A stretch of DNA of 64,000 bases from Pedobacter sp. MC2016-24 (lineage in GTDB: Bacteria > Bacteroidota > Bacteroidia > Sphingobacteriales > Sphingobacteriaceae), in contig NZ_JADFBX010000014.1 in the NCBI RefSeq assembly GCF_015223055.1, positions 1 to 64,000 on the forward strand, given 5' to 3'. Positions 18,905 to 27,423 of this stretch are shown here, piece after piece. Every line of letters begins with the position of its first letter. The stretch's first letter is position 1. The notes beneath the pieces are model-generated. The model saw nothing but the letters and a program-made list of their open reading frames with translations, ran no database searches and was not told where the DNA came from. A program made the position numbers and the translations under genes.

Positions 18905-20284
18905 ATGAGAAAATGTTTTTTATTGAACTGCCTATTCTTGTGTACGACAGCTTTATTTGCACAGGGAATTAATTTTGATCAAGGCACCTGGAAGGAAGTT
19001 TTGGCTAAGGCAAAGGCTGAGGATAAATTGGTTTTTATAGATGTATATACCAGTTGGTGTGGTCCTTGTAAAAAGATGTCTGCAGAGGTATTTCCACTTG
19101 CTCAGGTCGGGGAAGTTTTTAACCCCAGTTTTGTGAATTATAAAATTGATGCAGAAAAAGGAGAAGGTATCGACATTGCCCGGCAATTCGGAGTAAGATC
19201 TTTTCCCACCTATTTGTTTGTCAATGGGGATGGCATACTCGTATATCGTTCCGGAGGGTATAATCCTGCTCCTGCCTTCTTGAAGGAAGCTAACATAGCG
19301 ATCAAAGAAAAGCACGATCCAAAGCCTTTGGCTTTATGGGACGATGAGTATCTCGCAGGTAGGAGAGACAAAACCTTTTTAATTGACTATTTAAAAAAAC
19401 GAGCTGTGGTTAAAGTACCCAATGGTGATATATTAGAAGAGGCTTTTCTTGTATTGATTAAGGAGGATTTGGAGAATAAAGAATTGATGGAGGCAGTATT
19501 TGCTTACGATCCGAACATGACTTTCGTTCCTGGAGGCAAGTTCTACCAGTACGTGATCAAGAACTATAAAGCCATACAAGCACGCATAGGAAAAAAAGAC
19601 GATTATGTGTTGGGGGTGACTAATGCTGGGATGTATCAGTACTTCAACACGGAAATCATTAAGAACAATAAGGAAGAAATGCTGACCGTAATGCTGGCTG
19701 CGCAAAAACAACTGATGGAACTGATGAAACGTGATGATGTGGATGCGACTTTAAAAGGGCTAACCATGAAATATTATAGGGGGACTAAAAATGCAAAAAA
19801 ACTGGTTCCTGCGGCTTTGGACTATGTTAATAATGGACTATTGAAATTGGATATACCTGGAAAAATTGCGGCTGATAAAGCGGCTTATCAGAAAATGCGG
19901 GAACCTTATATCAAAGGTGAGAAAGATTCCGCTCAGGTGGAAGGCTGGTCCAGCATGCAAAGAATCTCTGCCAATCAGCAAATGGTGGATATATGTTATA
20001 AATTGCGTGATGCCGCTCAGGCCATTTATTCCATAGCAGATAACCCTAAAATGCTTACAAAAGCTATGGAATGGGTGAAATTGGCAGAAGGATATTTTCC
20101 TCACTTTTCCATCGAAGCTGTATATGCCGGTTTACTTTTGAAATCTGGCAGGAAAAAAGAAGCTGCGGATATGATGAGAAAAGCCAGCGAAGACAGTTTC
20201 GTCAAAGGTGGAGATAAACAAAAACTGTTATGGGCAAATTTAGCACAAATTCAAAAAGGAGAAGTTCCGGAGCAGTTGTGGTAA
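18905..20284 (+). CDS. Exported thioredoxin-fold protein with long helical C-terminal region
   Basis: A 459-residue protein with a signal peptide (1-19, ending ALFAQ) and a thioredoxin domain directly after it. The active site YTSWCGPCKKM has cysteines 52 and 55 and SFPTYLFV is the cis-proline segment. The domain layout is inverted relative to the two TlpA proteins: here the redox domain comes first, followed by about 310 residues of mostly helical, possibly repeat-like sequence of unknown function. It starts 15 bp after the second TlpA gene and ends the operon before a GC-rich stem-loop. Confidence 0.85.
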   Translation: MRKCFLLNCLFLCTTALFAQGINFDQGTWKEVLAKAKAEDKLVFIDVYTSWCGPCKKMSAEVFPLAQVGEVFNPSFVNYKIDAEKGEGIDIARQFGVRSFPTYLFVNGDGILVYRSGGYNPAPAFLKEANIAIKEKHDPKPLALWDDEYLAGRRDKTFLIDYLKKRAVVKVPNGDILEEAFLVLIKEDLENKELMEAVFAYDPNMTFVPGGKFYQYVIKNYKAIQARIGKKDDYVLGVTNAGMYQYFNTEIIKNNKEEMLTVMLAAQKQLMELMKRDDVDATLKGLTMKYYRGTKNAKKLVPAALDYVNNGLLKLDIPGKIAADKAAYQKMREPYIKGEKDSAQVEGWSSMQRISANQQMVDICYKLRDAAQAIYSIADNPKMLTKAMEWVKLAEGYFPHFSIEAVYAGLLLKSGRKKEAADMMRKASEDSFVKGGDKQKLLWANLAQIQKGEVPEQLW

Positions 20285-20319
20285 GATAACAATCTATAAT
20301 AGCATTTAAACAAATAAAT

Positions 20320-20340
20320 AAGGCTCCGGGGAGGAGCCTT
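20320..20340 (+). terminator. Probable end-of-operon stem-loop after the thioredoxin-fold genes
   Basis: AAGGCTCC (20320-20327) pairs perfectly with GGAGCCTT (20333-20340) around a 5-base loop. No strong T-run follows, so termination efficiency is uncertain. Confidence 0.6.
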
Positions 20341-20342
20341 CA

Positions 20343-20480
20343 TTGTTTGGTCGTCCAACCAAATCAATTTTTATAGGGATAATTAGGAGGGCTATTTTAT
20401 TGATCAATTCTTTCAAGTTCTCCCCGAACTAACTGCTCAAAGCGCAATGCTTTATAAATAACGCATACGTTATTATAAAG
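20343..20480. repeat. Inverted repeats in the 242-bp gap between the thioredoxin-fold operon and the APC permease
   Basis: The gap 20285-20526 holds no credible gene. Besides the terminator-like hairpin it contains TTTGGT...ACCAAA near 20345-20362. It also has a 13-bp AT-rich imperfect palindrome, CTTTATAAATAACG at 20450-20463 with its complement at 20468-20480 and one bulged base. The latter could be a transcript-end structure for the minus-strand permease or a protein-binding site. Confidence 0.45.
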
Positions 20481-20526
20481 ATAGCTAGATTATTTTAATA
20501 ATTGGAATTATTTCGTTTTTATTTAA

Positions 20527-22476
20527 TTAAGGCCGGACTGCATTCAATTTACTGTGTTTGTAACCGTATGCAAAGTAAACCACAAGCCCTATAATCAACC
20601 AGATTCCAAAACCAATCCAATTTGATATACCCAGTTCACACATCATGTACAAACAACTGATGAGGCCGAGTACGGGAATTAGGGACAGGTTTTTGGTAAT
20701 GCAGAAATAGATGATCACCAGGCAAATGCCTAAGAAAATCCACATTGGAATTTTGTGTTTGAACAGTGCCCAGCCACTTTCGTATTTTTTTTCCTGGTCA
20801 ATCGCAGAATTGTCGATAAACTGTTGGTATTGTTGTGCGTCCAGTTGATTCAGGTAAGCTTCAGCATCCGTGTTTTTGTCAATGATGTTGAGTTTTGCCT
20901 GTTCTGTCTGGATTTCTTTCTTAATGGTATTGAGCTCTGTGTCGTTTAGCGAAGTGATGATCCGGACAGGATCATTGATCGTTGCCGTATTGAATAAAAA
21001 GTGTGTAGTTTCTACTTTAAATTTGGTGAAACCAAAAATAATAGCAGCAACAAAGGCTACGGGAACAATGTATTTAGCATTTACATAGGGGATTTTGAAT
21101 TTCCCCCTTTGTACATCGGGGCGGTTTTGTAAAACCAATACGCCGGCGCAAACCAATACAAAGGCAAATAAGGTTCCGATAGAGCATAAATCGGTAACGA
21201 TCGTCAGGTTCATGAACAAAGAAGGAACGGCCACAACAAAACCAACTACAATGGTTGCAAAAGAAGGAGTCTTATATTTTGGATGAATTTTAGAGAATGA
21301 TTTGGGTAACAAACCGTCACGACTCATGCTCATCCAGATTCTTGGTTGGCCCATTTGGAAGACAAGTAATACGCTTGCCATAGCAAAAACAGCGCTTACG
21401 GCAATGATACCGCTCATGAGCTTGAGGTTGATCTGGTCAAATACAAAGGCTAGCGGGTCGCCAACAGCAAGCAGTTTATAATTCACAATACCTGTCAGCA
21501 CCAGGGCAATGGCTACATATAATATGGTACAAATGATAATGGCCCACATCATTCCACGAGGTAGGTCACGCTGCGGATTTTTACATTCTTCGGCTGTGGT
21601 TGAAATGGCATCAAAGCCGATATAAGCGAAGAATACAGCCGAAACTCCTTTCAGTACACCACTAACACCGTTAGGAGCAAAAGGGTTCCAATTGGCTGTG
21701 TCTACATAAAAGATACCTACAGAAAGCACCAGTAAAATCACCGCCAGTTTTACAATTACCATGGCATTACTTGCATTGCGGGATTCTTTCATCCCACGGT
21801 ATACAAGCCAGGTGATGAAGATAATGATCCCCAATGCCGGTAAATCTGCTACAAGGTGGAAATTTCCGATCTTTGGAGCAGTGACCCATGCATTGTTGGC
21901 AATTCGGGTAGCGTCATCCAGGTTGACAAAGCTTTTTCCGGCATTGACAAGTGCTTCTGCATGTTTATGGCCATTATAAGCTGTCAGGTAATCCATAGTC
22001 ATCCAATCAGGCAGGTTAATGCCGTTGATGTGCAACCAGGGGATTCGTATTGACGAGAGGAGACTGGTAAAATAATCAGACCAGGAAATGGCTACCGTAA
22101 TGTTGCCAATGGCGTACTCCATGATGAGCGACCAGCCGATGATCCAGGCTACAATTTCACCGAATGCGACATAAGAATAAGTATACGCACTTCCTGAAAC
22201 CGGAACCATAGATGCGAATTCTGCATATGCAAAAGCCGCAAAACTACAGGCAACCGCAGTAAAAATGAACAGGAAGATCACCGCCGGCCCGCCATCTGCG
22301 CTTGCTTTACCGATGGTACTGAAGATGCCGGCCCCGATAATTGCTGCAATACCAAATGCCGTAAGGTCTCTTACGCCAAGTGTTTTATGTAAAGAGGCTC
22401 CATGTTCGCCATATCCCTTTTCGGCATCTGCCAGTATTTTGCTAATAGACTTTTTCCTGAACAGTTTTTGAAGCAT
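20527..22476 (-). CDS. APC-superfamily amino acid permease with soluble insert
   Basis: A 649-residue cationic-type amino acid permease, much longer than the roughly 490 residues of its paralogues elsewhere in the window. The N-terminal part (GVRDLTAFGIAAIIGAGIFSTIG) and the segment GFDAISTTAEECKNPQRDLP match the family closely. Two additions stand out: a loop near residues 150-190, and a polar, helix-prone insert at about 482-573 placed between membrane segments. After the insert, three or so C-terminal helices resume. It lies 44 bp after the M3 peptidase gene, suggesting peptide breakdown and amino acid transport may be linked, though no substrate is evident. Confidence 0.88.
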   Translation of the reverse strand: MLQKLFRKKSISKILADAEKGYGEHGASLHKTLGVRDLTAFGIAAIIGAGIFSTIGKASADGGPAVIFLFIFTAVACSFAAFAYAEFASMVPVSGSAYTYSYVAFGEIVAWIIGWSLIMEYAIGNITVAISWSDYFTSLLSSIRIPWLHINGINLPDWMTMDYLTAYNGHKHAEALVNAGKSFVNLDDATRIANNAWVTAPKIGNFHLVADLPALGIIIFITWLVYRGMKESRNASNAMVIVKLAVILLVLSVGIFYVDTANWNPFAPNGVSGVLKGVSAVFFAYIGFDAISTTAEECKNPQRDLPRGMMWAIIICTILYVAIALVLTGIVNYKLLAVGDPLAFVFDQINLKLMSGIIAVSAVFAMASVLLVFQMGQPRIWMSMSRDGLLPKSFSKIHPKYKTPSFATIVVGFVVAVPSLFMNLTIVTDLCSIGTLFAFVLVCAGVLVLQNRPDVQRGKFKIPYVNAKYIVPVAFVAAIIFGFTKFKVETTHFLFNTATINDPVRIITSLNDTELNTIKKEIQTEQAKLNIIDKNTDAEAYLNQLDAQQYQQFIDNSAIDQEKKYESGWALFKHKIPMWIFLGICLVIIYFCITKNLSLIPVLGLISCLYMMCELGISNWIGFGIWLIIGLVVYFAYGYKHSKLNAVRP

Positions 22477-22520
22477 AAATTAGTTTAAGTTTATTCAAAC
22501 TTATAAATTTAGTTTGTAAA

Positions 22521-24236
22521 CTAGCCTAATTTCTGCAATTCATCTTTGACAAAGTTGGCAAGTTCTGCAACGTAAGCCTGACTGAAATCAAATTTAATAC
22601 CGGCAGTTTCATAGATTTCATTGATCGGTTTGGTATACCCCAGGGCCAATGCGTCTAAATATTGCTCCAGGGCCTTTGAAGGATTTTCTTTATAGTTTTT
22701 CCAGATCGCTATGGCACCCAGCTGGGCAATGGCATATTCAATATAATAGAAAGGTACTTCAAACAAATGCAATTGTTTTTGCCATAAATTGGCCAGTTGT
22801 TTTTCCTGCCCATCCCAGTTGCTGAAACCGGCGCCAAAACGGGTATATATTTGTTTGAAAGCTTCTTCACGATCCGCTGCATTATGCGTTGGGTTGGTGT
22901 AAATCCAGTGTTGGAACTGATCAATTACCGCTACCCATGGCAGTGTTTTGAGCACATCTATCAATTGTTCTTTCTTTGCACGGATTAAATCGGCGTCATT
23001 GTCGAAATAGATATTCCAGTTGTCCATCGATATCAATTCCATACTCATCGAAGCCAATTCTGCAACTTCTGATGGGCAGTGCTTAAAGTCGTTCAGTTCC
23101 AGATTTGCAGTCAGGAAGGTATGGATGGCATGGCCACCTTCATGTACCATAGTCGTCAGGTCGCGGAATGAATTGGCCGAGTTCATGAAAATGAAAGGTG
23201 CACCGGTTTCTGCTAGCGGATAGTTATAGCCGCCTGGTGCTTTCCCTTTCCTGCTTTCTACGTCGAACAGGTTGTTTTCTTTCATGATCGCCAGCTTTTG
23301 TCCCAGTTCAGGGTTGATGGCGTTGAAACAACTGATGCTCTTATCAATTAATTCATTACCATCCTTGAATGGCTTTAGCGCCGGTTTCCCGGTCGTACTC
23401 ACTTCCATATCCCAGGGTTTCAATACCTCGATATTTAAAGCAACAGCCCTTTGGTCCGCTTGTTCCTTCAATAGCGGTACAATGTGCTTTTCAATCGCTT
23501 CGTGGAAATGATAGCAATCCTGAGGGGTGTAGTCAAAGCGTCCCAATGCCTGGAACATATAATCTCTATAGTTTTCAAAACCAGCATTTAAAGCTACCTG
23601 GTGCCGCATTACGATCAACTCATCAAATAGTATATTTAAATCGTCCTGATCAATCAGGCGACGTTGCTGTATGGTTTCCCAGGCTTGCTGTCTGATAGCG
23701 CGGTCGGTATCTTTAATGAAGTTTGCCGCTTGCTCCAACGTGTATTCCTGATCGTTGATCAGCACAGTCATTGCACCGGTAATGCCCTGATATTTTTGCT
23801 GGGCAACCTGTAATTTGGTCAACAGCTCTACGTTTTCTTCACGGTATAGTTCTATGGCTTTACGGATTGACCTGATGTATACAAAGAATTTCTCCTGATC
23901 CAACTCATCAATATAAGCACTGTCATTAAATTTCTGGTTCAGCAAATTCGCTACCGGAGAGATTTTTGGTTCAATTTCCGTAGCAAAATACTGAAAAGCT
24001 TCTACCAGTTGTTCATTGCCGGTATCGCAACTCATTTTGATGTATCTCCAGGCAAAGTCTTCTTCCAGTGCTGCTTCAAGTTCACTTTTGTCCTTTAACC
24101 ATTGTTCCAGTTCTGTTACATTGTCAATCGGTCGGGCCAGAAGCTCATTGAAAATGGGTTCAAGGTTTTCCCATTTGATGTCCAGTTGTTGTGGGATATA
24201 AGTCCTAATTTTTTGAGGTATGGTCAGGTTAATCAT
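22521..24236 (-). CDS. M3-family oligoendopeptidase
   Basis: A 571-residue cytosolic zinc metallopeptidase of the PepF/M3B type. The catalytic motif HEGGHAIH starts at residue 365, with two zinc histidines and the catalytic glutamate present. The third ligand lies in the conserved ELASMSMELIS region further on. Length (about 560-600) is normal and there is no signal peptide. It cleaves short peptides. It sits 5 bp after the UbiA-type gene and 44 bp before the APC permease in the engB run. Confidence 0.93.
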   Translation of the reverse strand: MINLTIPQKIRTYIPQQLDIKWENLEPIFNELLARPIDNVTELEQWLKDKSELEAALEEDFAWRYIKMSCDTGNEQLVEAFQYFATEIEPKISPVANLLNQKFNDSAYIDELDQEKFFVYIRSIRKAIELYREENVELLTKLQVAQQKYQGITGAMTVLINDQEYTLEQAANFIKDTDRAIRQQAWETIQQRRLIDQDDLNILFDELIVMRHQVALNAGFENYRDYMFQALGRFDYTPQDCYHFHEAIEKHIVPLLKEQADQRAVALNIEVLKPWDMEVSTTGKPALKPFKDGNELIDKSISCFNAINPELGQKLAIMKENNLFDVESRKGKAPGGYNYPLAETGAPFIFMNSANSFRDLTTMVHEGGHAIHTFLTANLELNDFKHCPSEVAELASMSMELISMDNWNIYFDNDADLIRAKKEQLIDVLKTLPWVAVIDQFQHWIYTNPTHNAADREEAFKQIYTRFGAGFSNWDGQEKQLANLWQKQLHLFEVPFYYIEYAIAQLGAIAIWKNYKENPSKALEQYLDALALGYTKPINEIYETAGIKFDFSQAYVAELANFVKDELQKLG

Positions 24237-24241
24237 GGAAT

Positions 24242-25108
24242 TTAAAAGTTGAAATGAGTTCTTAAAAAAGCATCAATTAAAAAACAGGCGGCAAAAATTA
24301 CTGAAGCGAAGCCGTTTGTGGTGGCAAATGCCCGGTTCACTTTACTGATGTCGTTTGGTTTCACCAGCAAGTGCTGGTAAATGAGCATGCAGCAGAAAAA
24401 AGCTACGCCCAGGTAATAGAACCAGCTAAAATGGCTGTAAAATATAGGCAGGATGACACAAGTTGCTGAAAGTACATGCAATACCACGGACAGCCTGAGT
24501 GCGTTTTTTATGCCCAGTGCAGCCGGAATGGAATGTAGTTTTTCAGCTTTGTCAAAATCTTCATCTTGTAGGGCATAAATGATGTCAAAACCACTTACCC
24601 AAAACAGTACAGCAAAGGAGTACAATACCGGCACCAGATTAAATACACCAGTTACGGCAATATATGCACCAATGGGGGCGAGAGAAAGACCTAAGCCAAG
24701 AACCAGATGGCACAAAGCAGTAAACCTTTTGGTGTAACTGTAAAAAAGGACTACAAATAGCGCCACAGGCGACAGATAGAAACACAAACTGTTAATAAAC
24801 GCGGTTGTGATGATAAACAAGACACAGTTGAAGATGACAAAAAGTAAGGCTTCATTGGCCGATACCCGACCAGCGGGTATATCACGCATCACTGTCCGTG
24901 GATTTTTAGCATCAATATTCCGGTCCAGATACCTGTTAAACGCCATAGCGGCATTTCTGGCAAACACCATACACAAAAGTACCAGTGCAAGTTTGATCCA
25001 GTTGAACGGATTGTCAGTTGTGGTTACACCCAGAAAAAATCCAATCATTGCAAAAGGCAAGGCGAAAATGGAGTGTGCAAACAAAACCAGAGAAAAATAC
25101 TTCTTCAT
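24242..25108 (-). CDS. UbiA-family polyprenyltransferase (quinone biosynthesis)
   Basis: A 288-residue integral membrane prenyltransferase with about eight or nine helices. The first aspartate-rich motif is NRYLDRNIDAKNPRT (about residues 58-72) and the second is YALQDEDFDKAEKLHS (about 178-193), both complete. Members attach a polyprenyl chain to an aromatic acid in quinone synthesis. ubiE, which methylates the product in menaquinone synthesis, is nearby on the other strand, so a role in the menaquinone pathway (such as MqnP or a MenA-equivalent step) is likely. Which one cannot be settled here. It starts 5 bp after engB. Confidence 0.88.
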   Translation of the reverse strand: MKKYFSLVLFAHSIFALPFAMIGFFLGVTTTDNPFNWIKLALVLLCMVFARNAAMAFNRYLDRNIDAKNPRTVMRDIPAGRVSANEALLFVIFNCVLFIITTAFINSLCFYLSPVALFVVLFYSYTKRFTALCHLVLGLGLSLAPIGAYIAVTGVFNLVPVLYSFAVLFWVSGFDIIYALQDEDFDKAEKLHSIPAALGIKNALRLSVVLHVLSATCVILPIFYSHFSWFYYLGVAFFCCMLIYQHLLVKPNDISKVNRAFATTNGFASVIFAACFLIDAFLRTHFNF

Positions 25109-25113
25109 GTATC

Positions 25114-25758
25114 TTAATAGTTATTCGTATTCGGGGTTTCTTTTGGTGCTAAAACAGGCATCACAAAATCCAGGTTTACTTCTTCAATAAAGCCAAGTAC
25201 CTGATCACGTCCGGCGCCTTTTTCAGCAGATGTTACAAAACAGGAAGGGATTTCTTCAAACCAGCCACCCAGTGCTTTTTTAAATGCGGCTACGTTCTGA
25301 TCTGTTTTTACGGCCGATTGTTTATCCGCCTTGGTAAACACCAATGCAAAAGGAATTTGAATTTCCCCCATCCAGCAGCAAAATTCTAGATCTATTTTTT
25401 GTGGCTCCAAACGGCTGTCGATCAACACAAAAACGCATTGCAGACTTTCACGTTTAGTGATGTAGTTGCGAATGAATTTTTCCCAGTTCTCTCGGCTGCT
25501 TTTGGATACTTTGGCATAGCCATAGCCTGGTAAATCGACAATATACCATTTTTCGTTAATTAGAAAGTGGTTGATTAACTGGGTTTTACCTGGTCTTTGC
25601 GAAGTTTTTGCAAGGCCGTGCTGGTTAACCAGCATATTGATTAAAGAAGACTTGCCTACATTAGAACGGCCAATAAAGGCATACTCTGGCATGTTGGCTA
25701 CTGGCAAAGCCGAGACTTTGGTATTGCTGCAAATAAATGTTGCTGATTTTATAATCAT
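25114..25758 (-). CDS. engB: Ribosome biogenesis GTPase EngB/YsxC
   Basis: A 214-residue GTPase required for large-subunit assembly. The G1 motif GRSNVGKSS lies at about residues 31-39, G3 is DLPGYG and G4 is TKAD; the spacing is normal. The ATG at 25756-25758 is only 4 bases from a -7 element, so the transcript is probably leaderless. It heads a minus-strand run with the prenyltransferase, M3 peptidase and permease. It is divergent from ubiE across 73 bp containing a shared inverted repeat. Confidence 0.93.
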   Translation of the reverse strand: MIIKSATFICSNTKVSALPVANMPEYAFIGRSNVGKSSLINMLVNQHGLAKTSQRPGKTQLINHFLINEKWYIVDLPGYGYAKVSKSSRENWEKFIRNYITKRESLQCVFVLIDSRLEPQKIDLEFCCWMGEIQIPFALVFTKADKQSAVKTDQNVAAFKKALGGWFEEIPSCFVTSAEKGAGRDQVLGFIEEVNLDFVMPVLAPKETPNTNNY

Positions 25759-25762
25759 TTTA

Positions 25763-25770
25763 CAAAGGTA
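25763..25770 (-). promoter_or_regulatory. -7 promoter element of engB
   Basis: Reads TACCTTTG on the minus strand (TAnnTTTG) and ends 4 bases before the engB ATG. Confidence 0.65.
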
Positions 25771-25779
25771 GAAAATTAG

Positions 25780-25797
25780 TATGAGTGTAAACTCATA
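25780..25797. promoter_or_regulatory. Inverted repeat between the engB and ubiE promoters
   Basis: TATGAGT (25780-25786), GTAA, ACTCATA (25791-25797). It sits between the two divergent -7 elements, 9 bp from that of engB and 17 bp from that of ubiE, in the expected -33 zone of both. Candidate operator; the bound protein is unknown. Confidence 0.45.
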
Positions 25798-25814
25798 TTG
25801 GTTTCAAAGATACT

Positions 25815-25822
25815 TATCTTTG
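25815..25822 (+). promoter_or_regulatory. -7 promoter element of ubiE
   Basis: TATCTTTG matches TAnnTTTG and ends 9 bases before the ATG at 25832. It lies inside the longer ORF that begins at 25781, which argues against that earlier start. Confidence 0.65.
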
Positions 25823-25831
25823 CTGCCAGCG

Positions 25832-26563
25832 ATGAACGAAAACATTACACCTTACCAATCCGAAACGGCTACTAAGAAAGAGCAGGTAGCTTCGATGTTT
25901 GATAATATATCGAAAAAGTACGACTTTTTAAATCACTTTCTTTCTCTGGGAATTGACATCCTATGGCGTAAAAGGGCCATAAGAGAACTAAAATCAATTA
26001 AACCAAGGGTGATGCTCGATGTGGCCACCGGAACTGGAGATTTTGCTTTTGAAGCAATCACGATTTTGCAGCCCGAGAAAATAATCGGTGTTGACATTTC
26101 TGATGGTATGCTGAATGTGGCCCGTAAAAAAATTGCGGAACGCAATTTAGGTGGTGTTTTTTCAGTGCAAATGGGTGATTCTGAAGGTTTACATTTTGAC
26201 AACGATCATTTTGATGCCATCACAGTGGCTTTTGGTGTGCGGAATTATGAAAACCTGGAAAAAGGACTATCGGATATGTTCCGGGTTTTAAAACCAGGCG
26301 GCAAAATTGTAATTCTTGAATTCTCAAAACCACGTGCTTTCCCCATTAAACAGGCTTATAATTTTTATTTTAAACAGATTTTACCACATTTTGGTAAACT
26401 GTTTTCTAAAGATAACAGTGCATATACCTATTTGCCAGAGTCGGTGTCGGCTTTTCCAGATGGAGATGCTTTTGTGGAATTGATGGAGAAGGTTGGATTT
26501 AAACAAACTAAAGAAATTCGTTTAACATTTGGTATCAGTACCATATATACCGGACAAAAATAG
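25832..26563 (+). CDS. ubiE: Demethylmenaquinone methyltransferase UbiE/MenG
   Basis: A 243-residue class I SAM-dependent methyltransferase that adds the ring methyl group in the last step of menaquinone synthesis. The SAM motif DVATGTGDFAFEA, the following VDISDGML and the GGKIVILEFSKP segment are characteristic of UbiE/MenG. The ORF is open from an ATG at 25781, but the -7 promoter element at 25815-25822 lies within that extension. The ATG at 25832 (MNENITPYQSE) is the probable start, giving an mRNA with almost no leader. A porT-like gene follows 38 bp downstream. Confidence 0.93.
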   Translation: MNENITPYQSETATKKEQVASMFDNISKKYDFLNHFLSLGIDILWRKRAIRELKSIKPRVMLDVATGTGDFAFEAITILQPEKIIGVDISDGMLNVARKKIAERNLGGVFSVQMGDSEGLHFDNDHFDAITVAFGVRNYENLEKGLSDMFRVLKPGGKIVILEFSKPRAFPIKQAYNFYFKQILPHFGKLFSKDNSAYTYLPESVSAFPDGDAFVELMEKVGFKQTKEIRLTFGISTIYTGQK

Positions 26564-26601
26564 CTAAATTAACCCCTGATCTTAAAATAGAACCGATAAG
26601 C

Positions 26602-27354
26602 ATGAAACCAAAGTTGTACCTTTTATTGGTAGGCATTTTTTTTCTGAATGCGGCAAAGGCTCAAAATTGGGGTGGCGGTATTGATGACAATACCCTGCAT
26701 TTTGGTTTTACTTTTCAATACATTTCTTCGGAGTTTAAGTTTCTAAAAAAGAGGGACTGGACCAAACCTTTTTATGATAAGCAAGATGAAACGCTTCCGC
26801 CCATAAAGGCAACAGATACACTAAATGCCCTGTATTCTAAAACTTCACCTGGGTTTGGAATCGGTTTGCTGGTAAATTTAAAGGTTTCAGAACATTCCGA
26901 CCTGAGGTTTACCCCAACACTGGTTTTTAACGATCGGCTGGCCTATTATGACTTTAACGTAAATGGCGCACCGGCTACTATAGAAAGAAGGGTACAGGCT
27001 ACTATGGTTGATCTTCCCATCAGTTTTAAATTGAAATCAGACCGTAGAAATAATTTTAGGGCTTATATGATCGGTGGTGCAAAGTATTCAGTGGATATTT
27101 CTTCCAAAAAGAAAACAAACGATGATCCCAATTCGGCGCTGGAGAAGTTTTTGAAAAATAAAAGAGGTTTTTTCTCGGCCGAAGCAGGACTGGGCATGGA
27201 CCTTTATTTTGAGTACTTCAAGATGTCGCCGGAGATCAAATTGTCCTATTCCTTAAATAATATCCTTACGGATGGCGGTAAACCGAGTGCCTTTTCTCAA
27301 CCCATAGATAAACTCATGCTGCGTCACGTGACTTTCAGTTTATTCTTTGAATAG
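26602..27354 (+). CDS. porT: PorT-like outer membrane beta-barrel protein
   Basis: A 250-residue exported protein with signal peptide (1-20, ending AAKAQ) and a beta-rich body typical of an eight-stranded barrel. Its opening HFGFTFQYISSEFK and late segment MSPEIKLSYSLNNIL fit the PorT/SprT family needed for type IX secretion and gliding. A PorT-type gene next to ubiE is, to my knowledge, a recurrent Bacteroidota arrangement. The T9SS-sorted protein at 6.5 kb shows that this genome has a user of the pathway. The assignment rests on resemblance by eye. Confidence 0.75.
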   Translation: MKPKLYLLLVGIFFLNAAKAQNWGGGIDDNTLHFGFTFQYISSEFKFLKKRDWTKPFYDKQDETLPPIKATDTLNALYSKTSPGFGIGLLVNLKVSEHSDLRFTPTLVFNDRLAYYDFNVNGAPATIERRVQATMVDLPISFKLKSDRRNNFRAYMIGGAKYSVDISSKKKTNDDPNSALEKFLKNKRGFFSAEAGLGMDLYFEYFKMSPEIKLSYSLNNILTDGGKPSAFSQPIDKLMLRHVTFSLFFE

Positions 27355-27375
27355 GCAGGCCATTTAAAAAAATGA

Positions 27376-27383
27376 TAGCTTTG
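27376..27383 (+). promoter_or_regulatory. -7 promoter element before the SDR gene
   Basis: TAGCTTTG (TAnnTTTG), 40 bases before the SDR start codon. A TTTG at 27346-27349 is 26 bp upstream, slightly far for a -33 element. Confidence 0.5.
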
Positions 27384-27423
27384 CTTAAGGATTGAATTAG
27401 ATTTATTTCATAAAAACAAAAAT

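Noticed and set aside
25781..25831. N-terminal extension of ubiE from an ATG at 25781
   Set aside because: The -7 promoter element at 25815-25822 lies inside it, and the peptide has no UbiE-like sequence; the ATG at 25832 is better.
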